Origin: Achromobacter xylosoxidans
GTDB taxonomy: Bacteria > Pseudomonadota > Gammaproteobacteria > Burkholderiales > Burkholderiaceae_B
Length of the DNA: 64,000 bases
NCBI RefSeq assembly: GCF_002192695.1
Contig: NZ_MTLG01000011.1
Span: 248,001-312,000, forward strand
Direction of reading: 5' to 3'
A model generated the notes under the pieces. It ran no database searches. It was not told the DNA's origin and saw only the letters and a list, made by a program, of their open reading frames with translations. Positions 7,521 through 15,462 of the stretch are shown here, one piece after another. Position numbers and translations under genes: made by a program. The stretch's first letter is position 1; every line of letters starts with the position of its first letter.

Positions 7521-9175
7521 TGGAGGCTCCTTGCGCCGCAGGCGCGTTCAATGGCGGCTAGCACCGTATCCAGCGACGGCGAGCGCCACCGGCCGCAAAC
7601 ATGGCCGTCAGGCCGCAAGAGATAGGCCATGCCGGCCTGCCGCGTATCCCCGGACGCCGGACTCCCTGCCGGCATCGCAGGCACAACGCAACGGCCGGGC
7701 AGGAACCGCCACCCGGCCGAGGCCGTCGCCGCTTCCAGCGCCTCCTGCTCCGGCCAGCCGCCGAACGCCAGCAAGGTAAAGCCGCCGGGCGTCAGCAGAT
7801 CGGTCAGGTGCCCGCCATCCGCCGTGCCGCAATCCATCAGCGGCGCGCCCGGCGCCCAATCGCCGCCGCTCTCGCCGTCCGTCGACAAGGGCGATCCCGG
7901 ATAGGCGATGGCTCGCGTCTGCCGCGGATTGACCAGGCGCGCGATGCCGGGGTGCCGGCCCGCCAGCGACAGACTGGCCTCGCGCATCAGATCGAAGCCT
8001 CGATGCGGCGGCGACATGAACTCGGTGCTGCGCATGGCGTTCTCCGCATTGATGTGGAAGGCCTGCCGCCGCTCAAGGCAATAGCTGTCCAGCAAGGCAT
8101 CCTCGCCCTTGCCTTGCAGCACGGCCGCCAGTTTCCAGACCAGGTTGTCGGCGTCGTCAAAGCCCGAGTTCAACCCGCGCACGCCGAATATCGGCATGGC
8201 ATGCGCAGCATTGCCCGCAAACAGGATGCGACCATGGCGATAGGCATCCAAGGTCATCGCGCCGGCGCGATACACCGAGGTCCATACCGGCGTCCATGGC
8301 AGATGCCCTTCGCCGATGGCGTCCAGATGCGTCTGCACGAACGCTTGCACCTGGTCCGGCAGCAAGGCTTGCGCGGCATCCGCCCCGGCCGCCAGTTGAT
8401 AGTCCACGCGCCAGATGTTGTCCGGCTGGCGGTGCATCAGGATGGTGGTTCCGCGCGCCCAGGGCGGATCGAACCAGGCGCGGCGCTCCGCCGGATGCTC
8501 GCTGGCCAGTTCGATATCGACGATCGCATAGCGTCCTTGATAGCCCGTTCCCTTCAGCTCCAGCCCCAGGCTGGAGCGTATGAAACTCTGGCCGCCATCG
8601 CAGGCCAGCAGCCAATCGGCGCGCGTCTCGTAGCTACCCAGCGGATTCTCGATCCGCACGCTCACGCCCGCCGCGTCGGGCCGGCATGCGGCCACCTTGC
8701 TGGCCCAGCGGATATCCACCCGTCCCGGGAAACGGCTGTTGATCTCGTCGATCGCGTCCAGCAGGAACTGTTCGATGTAGTACTGCTGCAGATTGATCAT
8801 CGGCGGGTACTTGTCGCCGGGCGCCGACGGCATGTCGAACACCAGCACTTCCTCGGTACCGTAGTAGCTGCGGCCCCGGGTCCAGGCCAGGCCCTTCTCC
8901 ATGAATGCCGGCGCCACGCCCAGACGGTCCAGGATTTCCAGGCTGCGGCGCGATATACAGGCCGCGCGGCTGCCCTCGCAGACCGAGTCGTCGGCCTCGA
9001 TCACGACGCTGCCCATGCCCAGCCGGGCCAGGCCCAGCGCCGCCGCCAGCCCCACCGGACCGCCGCCCGCGATCAGCACGCGATGATGCAGAGCCTCGTC
9101 GCCTTGCGGGGTCAATCTGGGCAGCGTAGGCGGGAAACGCCGGTACTCGAAGGGTCCGATTCTTTCTAGGGGCAT
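7517..9175 (-). CDS. FAD-dependent aromatic monooxygenase (MhpA-like)
   Basis: A protein of 552 aa of the class A flavoprotein hydroxylase family (PheA/TfdB/MhpA type). The dinucleotide-binding motif VLIAGGGPVGLAAALGLAR is near residues 32-50. The conserved ILFAGNAAHAMPIFGVRGLNSG block (second FAD motif) is near residues 315-335. A thioredoxin-like tail is present. The ATG at 9175 is chosen because AGGA lies seven bases upstream; a TTG two codons earlier is less likely. It is the first gene of the operon, so ring hydroxylation is probably the first step. Confidence 0.9.
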   Translation of the reverse strand: MPLERIGPFEYRRFPPTLPRLTPQGDEALHHRVLIAGGGPVGLAAALGLARLGMGSVVIEADDSVCEGSRAACISRRSLEILDRLGVAPAFMEKGLAWTRGRSYYGTEEVLVFDMPSAPGDKYPPMINLQQYYIEQFLLDAIDEINSRFPGRVDIRWASKVAACRPDAAGVSVRIENPLGSYETRADWLLACDGGQSFIRSSLGLELKGTGYQGRYAIVDIELASEHPAERRAWFDPPWARGTTILMHRQPDNIWRVDYQLAAGADAAQALLPDQVQAFVQTHLDAIGEGHLPWTPVWTSVYRAGAMTLDAYRHGRILFAGNAAHAMPIFGVRGLNSGFDDADNLVWKLAAVLQGKGEDALLDSYCLERRQAFHINAENAMRSTEFMSPPHRGFDLMREASLSLAGRHPGIARLVNPRQTRAIAYPGSPLSTDGESGGDWAPGAPLMDCGTADGGHLTDLLTPGGFTLLAFGGWPEQEALEAATASAGWRFLPGRCVVPAMPAGSPASGDTRQAGMAYLLRPDGHVCGRWRSPSLDTVLAAIERACGARSLQ

Positions 9176-9249
9176 GCGCAAGTCCTGATCGTGTCATCAA
9201 ACAGCCGTATTGGCTTGCGTCATATTCTGCTGGGCCGGACTGGTTAATA

Positions 9250-9269
9250 TGTCCTAATTAATCAGGACA
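9250..9269. promoter_or_regulatory. 20-bp near-palindrome, probable operator of the divergent operon
   Basis: TGTCCTAATTAATCAGGACA is a palindrome with a single mismatched pair, centred between the monooxygenase start (9175) and the LuxR-type regulator start (9282). Its position fits a binding site for the adjacent regulator, controlling the catabolic operon and probably its own gene. Confidence 0.6.
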
Positions 9270-9281
9270 GGCTAACCCGCG

Positions 9282-10085
9282 ATGAAACTGTTGCCCCTGC
9301 CGCCGCGCCCCCCTCCTCCCGGCCAGGCGCTTGGCATTGCGCTGATGCATGCGATCGGCGCCGACAACTTTGCCGCCGAGGTGCTGGGCGCACTGGGCGC
9401 CACGCTGCCCGCCAGCCATTGCACCGTATTTGCGCTGCGCAGCAGCGGGCGCGTCGAAGCCGTTTCCAGCGCCAGCGCCATCGGCGAAGTGGCGACCCTG
9501 ACCGCCATCGAGTACATGCGCCTGGGTTTCGACAAGCAGGACTCCAACATGAACTGGCTATCCCGGCGCAAACCCGCCAAGGCGCGCCAGCTCTGGATCG
9601 GGCACCAGTTCGCCGAGGAAGTCGCCGACGCCCACTACCGCCGCGTCTGCTACGACGACCCGGGCATACGCGAACGCATGTCGCTGCTTGCCGTCTTCCC
9701 CGACGGCTACCGGGTGGCAGTCAGCCTGCACCGGAATTTTTCGTACCCGGACTACGGTCCCAAGGACTTCGAACGCATGTCGCAACACGCGCCCCTGATT
9801 GCGGCGGCGGTCATGCGCCATGTCCAGGTGACCCGGCGCGCGCCCGCGGACCAGCCGCTGCAGGTTCAGCTCATGACCAAGCTGTCCGGACGGGAACGCC
9901 AGTTGATCACCCATGTGCTGGACGGGCTGACCACCAAGGAAGCGGCGCGCGAAATGGGCGTGTCCGAAACCACCGCGTTGACGTACCGCTACCGGGCTTT
10001 CCAGCACCTGGGGGTGCGCAACCATCGGGAGCTCATGGTGCTGCTGGGTTCGAGCGTGCCCAAGCGCGGCCGACAGGCGCGCTGA
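9282..10085 (+). CDS. LuxR-type transcriptional regulator
   Basis: A protein of 267 aa. The C-terminal 60 residues are a LuxR helix-turn-helix (LSGRERQLITHVLDGLTTKEAAREMGVSE..., with the recognition helix in ETTALTYRYRAFQHLG). The N-terminal 190 residues form an unassigned sensor domain. They do not look like an acyl-homoserine-lactone-binding domain or a phosphorylation receiver. A proline-rich stretch (LPPRPPPPGQ) sits at the extreme N-terminus. It is divergent from the monooxygenase operon and is probably its regulator. Confidence 0.88.
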   Translation: MKLLPLPPRPPPPGQALGIALMHAIGADNFAAEVLGALGATLPASHCTVFALRSSGRVEAVSSASAIGEVATLTAIEYMRLGFDKQDSNMNWLSRRKPAKARQLWIGHQFAEEVADAHYRRVCYDDPGIRERMSLLAVFPDGYRVAVSLHRNFSYPDYGPKDFERMSQHAPLIAAAVMRHVQVTRRAPADQPLQVQLMTKLSGRERQLITHVLDGLTTKEAAREMGVSETTALTYRYRAFQHLGVRNHRELMVLLGSSVPKRGRQAR

Positions 10086-10160
10086 TTCGCATCCTGCGTG
10101 ATCTCTGCAGCCATGGAGGCGCCCGTCCCGCGAGCTCCGTCAAACCGGTTGGTCGCCCAC

Positions 10161-11066
10161 TTACCTGCTGGTGTATACGAGGCTGTCCCGGGTGGCGATC
10201 AGGCAATCGATGAAGCACTCGGCAGCCGGCGTGGGTGGCGATTCCTTCTTCGCCAGAATCGAAATGCGGGCAGAGGGAAGGTCATGCGCCAACGGCATCA
10301 TGCGCATGTGCGACGGCAAAAGGTCGTGCTCGAACAAGGGGCGCACGAAAATGCCCAAGGCATCGCTTTTTGCCATGATCGCCAACGCAACGGCCACCGA
10401 ATGGCAAGCAATGGTGTCACGCGGCATGGACAGGCCGTGTGCGGCAAAGGCCATCCTCAACAGGTTTGCGGGAGCGTCCGTGTTGCCAGGCACCAGCCAA
10501 GGCGCGTCGTGCAGTTCGGTCAGGCTGCGGGCCTTGCGCAGCGGATGACCAAGACGCGCGCCGACCGCAAGCGGCAGCGTGAACAAAGGACGGTGCGCAA
10601 AGCCATCGCTGATCTCCCCGTCGTATTCGGTTTGCACGAGAAAGTCGTAGCGGCCCGACTCCAGCTGCTCATGGCTGTAGGGTGGCGCCACTTCATTGAA
10701 CGAAACCGCCACGCGCGGCATGCGTGCGCGGAAAGCGACCAGCGCATCCGGCACGACGACCAACGCCGCTGAACTCACTGCCAGATTCAACGTGCCGCCT
10801 TCGCCATCGCGCATCTGTCCGATTTCCTCGCGAGCCCGCCGGGTCTCCTGCAGAATGACGATGGCCCGCTTGTACAGCGCCTCTCCGTAGGTGGTCAGTT
10901 CCACGCCCTTGACGCTGCGGCGCACCAGATCGACGCCCACGCTCTGTTCAAGTTCGCGCAAGCTGCGCGTGGCGGCAGGCTGCGTCACCGCGAGCGCGCG
11001 CGCCGCGGCCCGGATGCTGCCATGCTCGGCAATCAGCGCGAAGGCGCGCAATTGGCGTAGGTTCAT
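10161..11066 (-). CDS. LysR-family transcriptional regulator
   Basis: A protein of 301 aa. The N-terminal winged helix is clear (RQLRAFALIAEHGSIRAAARALAVTQPAATRSLRELE). A two-lobe substrate-binding domain follows (GTLNLAVSSAALVVVPDAL...). It is divergent from the transporter/peptidase operon starting at 11844. Genes in this arrangement usually regulate the neighbour in response to its substrate. The inducer is unknown. The long AT-rich intergenic region between them holds the promoters described separately. Confidence 0.9.
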   Translation of the reverse strand: MNLRQLRAFALIAEHGSIRAAARALAVTQPAATRSLRELEQSVGVDLVRRSVKGVELTTYGEALYKRAIVILQETRRAREEIGQMRDGEGGTLNLAVSSAALVVVPDALVAFRARMPRVAVSFNEVAPPYSHEQLESGRYDFLVQTEYDGEISDGFAHRPLFTLPLAVGARLGHPLRKARSLTELHDAPWLVPGNTDAPANLLRMAFAAHGLSMPRDTIACHSVAVALAIMAKSDALGIFVRPLFEHDLLPSHMRMMPLAHDLPSARISILAKKESPPTPAAECFIDCLIATRDSLVYTSR

Positions 11067-11437
11067 GCGTTCGGCTCCGGCGGATTTTTCGAGACATTAA
11101 AAAAACAGATAACTTCGGACTTTTTTTGTCTTTTTTTTATTCTATGGCAACCCGGTGGCCCCTGCGAGCAGAAACGCTGGGGCCGAATTCAGGGGCAGCT
11201 ACCGCGGACACGCCGCCAGCGGCACGGCGGATGGGCTTGCCTAAGCAAAACCGCAATCTCCACCCTGCGATATAAGCAGAATTTCCCAGGTATTTCACCC
11301 TATAAGAAAAAGTATTCATTACAACGCAAATCCTGTCTTTTTCTTATTTCACGGCATCCTTATAGTCCCTTCGAAGAGGAAGGCCGAGGCCCGTCGTCAC
11401 GGGCCGGCAACCCTCTCAACCGACGCGAGGGGAAACC
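11067..11437. other. intergenic region between the LysR gene and the MFS fragment
   Basis: No gene is seen in these 371 bases. The part next to the LysR gene is rich in T and A runs (11100-11150). From about 11307 onward the sequence is the upstream half of a direct repeat that recurs at about 11713: promoter-like motif, leader hairpin and start codon. The middle (11150-11300) shows nothing recognisable. Confidence 0.7.
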
Positions 11438-11584
11438 ATGCCTATTGCAATCGCCGCAGCCGCGCCCAACGCGCTCCACACGCCTTCCATGCACCGGTGC
11501 GTCACCGCCGGCACCGCCATCGGCAACGCGCTCGAGTTCTTCGAGAGCGGCGGTTTCACTTTCCTGATGCCGGTGCTCTGGCCT
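11307..11584 (+). repeat. direct repeat, copy 1 (promoter, leader and 5' end of MFS gene)
   Basis: About 275 bases that recur collinearly at 11713-11990. The offset is 406 at the repeat start, at the TATAGT hexamer and at the start codon. Shared landmarks are AAAAAGT, CTTTTTCT, GGCATCC, TATAGT, GGCAACCCTC and the first ~45 codons of the transporter gene. The copies differ at scattered bases, so the duplication is not very recent. Confidence 0.85.
11333..11366 (+). promoter_or_regulatory. promoter-like segment A (before the MFS fragment)
   Basis: CTGTCTTTTTCT is followed after 16 bases by TATAGT at 11361-11366. Counting from CTTTTT to TATAGT the spacer is 18 bases. The same layout, including GCATCC just before the hexamer, recurs at 11743-11772 and 17635-17664. 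TATAGT is a good -10 match; the -35 region does not resemble TTGACA, so an activator is probably needed. Confidence 0.5.
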
Positions 11585-11704
11585 CGCCGCCGCGCGGCCA
11601 TGACGCGGTGGCCGACGGGCCTGCGCGGACGGATGGCCATGGATAGGCTGCAACGGCTTCCGCGGCCCAAGGCCATGCAAAAGACACCGCGAAAGGAGGA
11701 CTGA
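11438..11704 (+). pseudogene. decayed 5' fragment of the MFS transporter gene
   Basis: An open frame of 88 codons whose first ~45 residues match the intact transporter starting at 11844 (AAAAPNALHTPSM, IGNALEFF, FTFLM are shared). After PVLWP it jumps to a stretch matching GRRAAMT of the intact protein about 40 residues further on. Roughly 105 bases are therefore deleted, and afterwards similarity is lost. The first transmembrane helix is disturbed (FFESGGFTF in place of FFDFTVFTF). It keeps its own promoter-like segment and ribosome-binding site (GAGGGGAAACC), so a short peptide might still be made, but it cannot be a transporter. Confidence 0.8.
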
Positions 11705-11712
11705 TCTGTACA

Positions 11713-11990
11713 AAAAAGTGTTCACTAAAACATATTTTCTTTCTTTTTCTTATCCCAGGGCATCCGTATAGTGCCCTTCGAGGGGAGCCCAAGGCCCGGA
11801 GCCACGGACCGGCAACCCTCTAAAGCAGACACAAGGGGAATCCATGTCTATCACCATCGCAGCGGCCGCACCCAACGCGCTGCACACGCCATCCATGCGC
11901 CGGCGCGTCATCGCCGGCACCACCATTGGCAACGCACTCGAATTCTTCGACTTCACCGTTTTCACTTTCCTGATGCTGGTGCTCGGGCCT
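11713..11990 (+). repeat. direct repeat, copy 2 (promoter, leader and 5' end of intact MFS gene)
   Basis: Second copy of the segment at 11307-11584; it includes the functional start of the intact transporter. Both leaders keep a short hairpin (11388-11405 and 11793-11810) followed directly by GGCAACCCTC. Copy 2 has one mismatch in that hairpin. Confidence 0.85.
11743..11772 (+). promoter_or_regulatory. promoter-like segment B (before the transporter/peptidase operon)
   Basis: CTTTTTCT at 11743 and TATAGT at 11767-11772, with the same 18-base spacer from CTTTTT as segments A and C, and GCATCCG directly before the hexamer. It lies 72 bases before the transporter start and is the most likely promoter of the operon. 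Confidence 0.55.
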
Positions 11991-13190
11991 CTATTTTTCC
12001 CGGCGGCCTCGGGCTACGGCCAATTGCTGTTGACCACCGCCACCTTCGGCGTGGGATTCCTCATGCGCCCCGTGGGCGGCATGCTCATCGGCTCCTATGC
12101 CGATCGCCACGGCCGCCGCGCGGCCATGACGCTGACGCTGTGGCTGATGGGCCTGGGCTGCGCCTTGATCGCGGTGGCCCCCACCTATGCGCAAATGGGC
12201 ATGGTCGGCCCGATCATGATGGTGCTGGCCCGTCTGATCCAGGGCTTCGCCGCGGGCGGCGAGGTCGGCGCCTCGACCACCCTGCTGGTCGAACACGCTC
12301 CGCGCGGCAAGCGCGGCTTCTATTCCAGCTGGCAGTTCGGCAGCCAATCGCTGGGCGTGATGTTTGGGGCCCTGATCGTAACGCTGCTGACCATGGGGCT
12401 GAGCAAGGATCAGATGCAGGCCTGGGGCTGGCGCGTGCCCTTCGTGATCGGCATCCTGACCGTGCCCGTGGGTGCCTACATCCGCCGCAACCTCGAAGAA
12501 ACGCTGACCAGCCCACCCACGAAGGCCGGCAAGCCGCAGGCCGCGACCGCGCATCGCGCCACCGCTCATCAGCCTTTGCGCCGCATCTTCTCGGAATACA
12601 AGCTCACCATCGTCAAGGGCATATTGCTGCTGATCGGCGGCATGGTCAGCACGCAGATCCTCAGCTTCTACATGCCGGCCTATGCCAACCGGGAACTGGG
12701 CTTGCCGGCAACCTCGACGCTGTCGGCCAGCGTGGTGTTCGGCGCGGTCGGCTTCCTGATCGCTCCTTTCGTCGGCATGCTGGCCGACCGCTACGGCCGC
12801 AAGCGCGTGATCTTCTGGTCGCGCCTGGCGACCCTGATCGTCCTGTTGCCCTGCTTCCAATGGCTCATGGCCGCTCCCAGCACCGAACGGCTGATGCTGC
12901 TCGTCGCCCTGTTCGCGCTCCTGGTGGCACTGCAGTCGGCACCGGCGTTCACGATGCTTCCCGAACTCTTCCCCAAAGCCGTGCGCACGACCGGCATGTC
13001 GGTGGTGTATGGACTGGGCATCTCCGTGTTCGGCGGCTTCGCGCAATTCTTCGTGACCTGGCTGCTGCACGTGACCGGCAACTCCATGGCTCCGGCATGG
13101 TTCCTGATGGTGGCCATCGCGCTTTCAACGGTGGTGCTGTTCTGGATCGACGATCGCACCCATGACGACATCGACGGCCAGGAGGCTTGA
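11844..13190 (+). CDS. MFS transporter, metabolite:H+ symporter type
   Basis: A protein of 448 aa with twelve predicted membrane segments and the signatures of the MHS family (citrate, proline/betaine and alpha-ketoglutarate symporters). These are IGNALEFFDF in helix 1, FLMRPVGGMLIGSYADRHGRRAAM in the loop after helix 2, and LIQGFAAGGEVGAS in helix 4. The second-half loop motif ADRYGRKRV is also present. It lies 1 bp before the first peptidase gene, so transport and hydrolysis are probably linked. The substrate is likely a small carboxylate or acylated amino acid; this is inference. Confidence 0.9.
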   Translation: MSITIAAAAPNALHTPSMRRRVIAGTTIGNALEFFDFTVFTFLMLVLGPLFFPAASGYGQLLLTTATFGVGFLMRPVGGMLIGSYADRHGRRAAMTLTLWLMGLGCALIAVAPTYAQMGMVGPIMMVLARLIQGFAAGGEVGASTTLLVEHAPRGKRGFYSSWQFGSQSLGVMFGALIVTLLTMGLSKDQMQAWGWRVPFVIGILTVPVGAYIRRNLEETLTSPPTKAGKPQAATAHRATAHQPLRRIFSEYKLTIVKGILLLIGGMVSTQILSFYMPAYANRELGLPATSTLSASVVFGAVGFLIAPFVGMLADRYGRKRVIFWSRLATLIVLLPCFQWLMAAPSTERLMLLVALFALLVALQSAPAFTMLPELFPKAVRTTGMSVVYGLGISVFGGFAQFFVTWLLHVTGNSMAPAWFLMVAIALSTVVLFWIDDRTHDDIDGQEA

Positions 13191-14282
13191 ATGCAGCACG
13201 GCTCCAGTTACTTCTCCCGCAGCTACGAAGAAGCCCGCCATCGTTTCGTGCTCGCGGCCAAACCGCTAGCCACGCAATTTCAATCCTATGTCATCGAGCC
13301 CGCCGGTCGCGCCGGCGAAGCCCTGGCGACCGATGTCGCGCTGATCGGCCCGGCGGACGCGGAACGTCTATTGATCATGACCTCCGCCACCCATGGCGTC
13401 GAGGGCTTCTGTGGCTCGGGTTGTCAATTGGCCCTGCTGGACGATGCCACCATGCTGGAACGCGCCCGCAGGGCCGGCGTGGCCTTGCTGCTCGTGCACG
13501 CAATCAACCCCTACGGCTTCTCCTGGCTGGCGCGCACGAACGAAGACAACGTCGACCTGAACCGCAATGACCAGTCCTTCGACGGACGGCCCCTGCCGCA
13601 GAACCCCGGATACGCCGGGATCCACGATCTGCTGCTGCCCGCGGAATGGCCGCCCACGGCTGCGAACGCCGCGCGCATCGATGCCTATGTCGCCGAACAT
13701 GGCCGGGAAGCCTTTGCGCAAGCCGTGACCCGCGGCCAGTACACGCACGCAGATGGCCTGTTCTATGGCGGCACCCACCTCACGGCATCGCTGCTTAATC
13801 TGCGGCATATCCTGCAGCAGCACGGCAGCCGCAGCAAGCATATCGGTTGGATCGATGTGCACACCGGCCTGGGGCCGCGCGGGCACGGCGAAAAAATATA
13901 CGCGGGCCGCCGCGACGCCGCGGCCGTCGCGCGCGCGCGAAAATGGTGGGGCAGTGATATCGCGGTTCCCTACGAAGGCAGCTCCGCATCCGCGGACATC
14001 ACCGGCCAGCTGGCGGGACTGATCTACCAGACCAGTCCGGACGCCCAGCACACGCTGATGGCGCTGGAGTTCGGCACCCTGCCCTTTGCAGCCATGATCG
14101 AAGCGCTGCGCGGCCGCAACTGGCTGCTTGCGCATCCCGAAGCTGACGATGCCAAGCGCGACGCAATTCTCGATGCCACCCTGGATGCGTTCTATTGCAA
14201 CGCCGCCGATTGGCACGGCATGATCCTGGGCCAGAGCCGGGTCGCCGTGCTGCAAGCATTGGCCGGCTTACAGGAGGCGTGA
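13191..14282 (+). CDS. DUF2817 (M14-like) zinc peptidase, intact paralogue
   Basis: A protein of 363 aa of the DUF2817 family, related to M14 carboxypeptidases and aminoacylase-2-like enzymes. Expected metal and catalytic residues are all present: HGVEG near residues 66-70 (HxxE zinc ligands), IDVHTGLGPRGHGEK near 219-233 (third ligand His), and MALEFGT near 284-290 (general-base Glu). NVDLNRN matches the substrate-binding Asn-Arg motif. The start directly follows the transporter stop and the Shine-Dalgarno lies inside the transporter gene. It is probably a cytoplasmic hydrolase of the imported compound. Confidence 0.85.
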   Translation: MQHGSSYFSRSYEEARHRFVLAAKPLATQFQSYVIEPAGRAGEALATDVALIGPADAERLLIMTSATHGVEGFCGSGCQLALLDDATMLERARRAGVALLLVHAINPYGFSWLARTNEDNVDLNRNDQSFDGRPLPQNPGYAGIHDLLLPAEWPPTAANAARIDAYVAEHGREAFAQAVTRGQYTHADGLFYGGTHLTASLLNLRHILQQHGSRSKHIGWIDVHTGLGPRGHGEKIYAGRRDAAAVARARKWWGSDIAVPYEGSSASADITGQLAGLIYQTSPDAQHTLMALEFGTLPFAAMIEALRGRNWLLAHPEADDAKRDAILDATLDAFYCNAADWHGMILGQSRVAVLQALAGLQEA

Positions 14283-15373
14283 TGCGAACCAGCGCCAGCT
14301 ACTTCTCCCACAGCTATGCGCAGGCGCGCGAGCGCTTTGCGCAGGCGGCCAGGCCGCTCGCCGATTCATTCCACTCCTACGGCATCGACGAGACGGGACT
14401 CGAAGGCGAAACGCTCGCCACCGATGTCGCCTATATCGGGGATCCAGACGCAGACCGCGTCCTCATCATGACCTCCGCCGTGCTGGGAGTGGAAGGATTC
14501 TGCGGCTCGGGATGTCAGCTGGCGCTGCTCGACGATACCGTCATGCTGGCCCGCGCGCGCGAAGCTGGCGTGGCCTTGCTGCTGGTGCACGCGGTCAACC
14601 CATATGGTTACTCTTGGATCGCCCGCACCGATGAATGCAATATAGACCTGAACCGCAACGGCCTGCCCTTCGACGGGCGGCCGTTGCCCATGAACCCGGA
14701 TTACGCACGGATACATGACCTGCTGCTGCCCGAGGAATGGCCTCCCACGCCCTCCAACCAGCAGCTGATCGCCCAGTACATCGCCGAACACGGCCAATCC
14801 ACCTTCGCGCAGGCTGTCTCGCGCGGCCAGTACACCCACGCCGACGGCCTGTTCTATGGCGGCGACCGCCCGGCGGCATCGCTGCTGAACCTGCGCCGCA
14901 TTCTGCATGAGCATGCACGTACGCGCACCCATATCGGCTGGATCGACGTGCATACCGGTTGGGGTCCGCGCGGCCATGGCGAAAAACTCTATGCCGGTCG
15001 CCACGACGATGCCGAGGTCTCGCGCGCGCGCCAATGGTGGGGTAGCGACGTCACCGTTCCCTACCAGGGAAATTCCGTGTCGGTGGATATCTCCGGCCAG
15101 CTCGCCGATCTGATTTACCAGGCCTGCCCATTGTCCCTGCCCACCTCGATGGCGATCGTCTTCGGCGCCGTGCGTTTCGACGCCATGGTGCACGCGTTAT
15201 GCGGCCGGAATTGGCTGCACGCGCATCCCGAGGCGCCCGCGGAACTGCGGCGCAGCATCCTGCAGACCACACTGGACGCGTTCTATTGCAACGAGGCTAA
15301 CTGGCACGGCATGGTGCTCGGGCAAACCCGGGTGGCCGTGCTGCAAGCGCTACGCGGCTTACAGGCGGCTTGA
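14282..15373 (+). CDS. DUF2817 (M14-like) paralogue lacking key catalytic residues
   Basis: A protein of 363 aa, the same length as its upstream paralogue and similar throughout (YARIHDLLLPEEWPPT, GQYTHADGLFYGG, IDVHTGWGPRGHGEK). Its start overlaps the upstream stop (TGATG). Two positions expected to be essential differ: THGVEG becomes VLGVEG (zinc-ligand His to Leu, codon CTG at 14484-14486) and LEFGT becomes IVFGA (general-base Glu to Val, codon GTC at 15158-15160). The fold and substrate-side motifs are kept and the frame is open, so it looks like a maintained non-catalytic partner rather than a decaying gene. Confidence 0.85.
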   Translation: MRTSASYFSHSYAQARERFAQAARPLADSFHSYGIDETGLEGETLATDVAYIGDPDADRVLIMTSAVLGVEGFCGSGCQLALLDDTVMLARAREAGVALLLVHAVNPYGYSWIARTDECNIDLNRNGLPFDGRPLPMNPDYARIHDLLLPEEWPPTPSNQQLIAQYIAEHGQSTFAQAVSRGQYTHADGLFYGGDRPAASLLNLRRILHEHARTRTHIGWIDVHTGWGPRGHGEKLYAGRHDDAEVSRARQWWGSDVTVPYQGNSVSVDISGQLADLIYQACPLSLPTSMAIVFGAVRFDAMVHALCGRNWLHAHPEAPAELRRSILQTTLDAFYCNEANWHGMVLGQTRVAVLQALRGLQAA

Positions 15374-15462
15374 CGCAGGCAGCCGAAAGGATAGCGCCGG
15401 CACTTTCCATCCTCGCAGCTCGGAAGGAGTTGGCTTCATGTCAAGACACGGAGGTGCATCAT

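Noticed and set aside
11375-11440. SAM-I-type riboswitch before the transporter copies
   Set aside because: GGCAACC after a hairpin recalls the SAM-I core, but the leader is too short, and the kink-turn, pseudoknot and fourth helix cannot be drawn. Kept only as a low-interest structured-leader observation.
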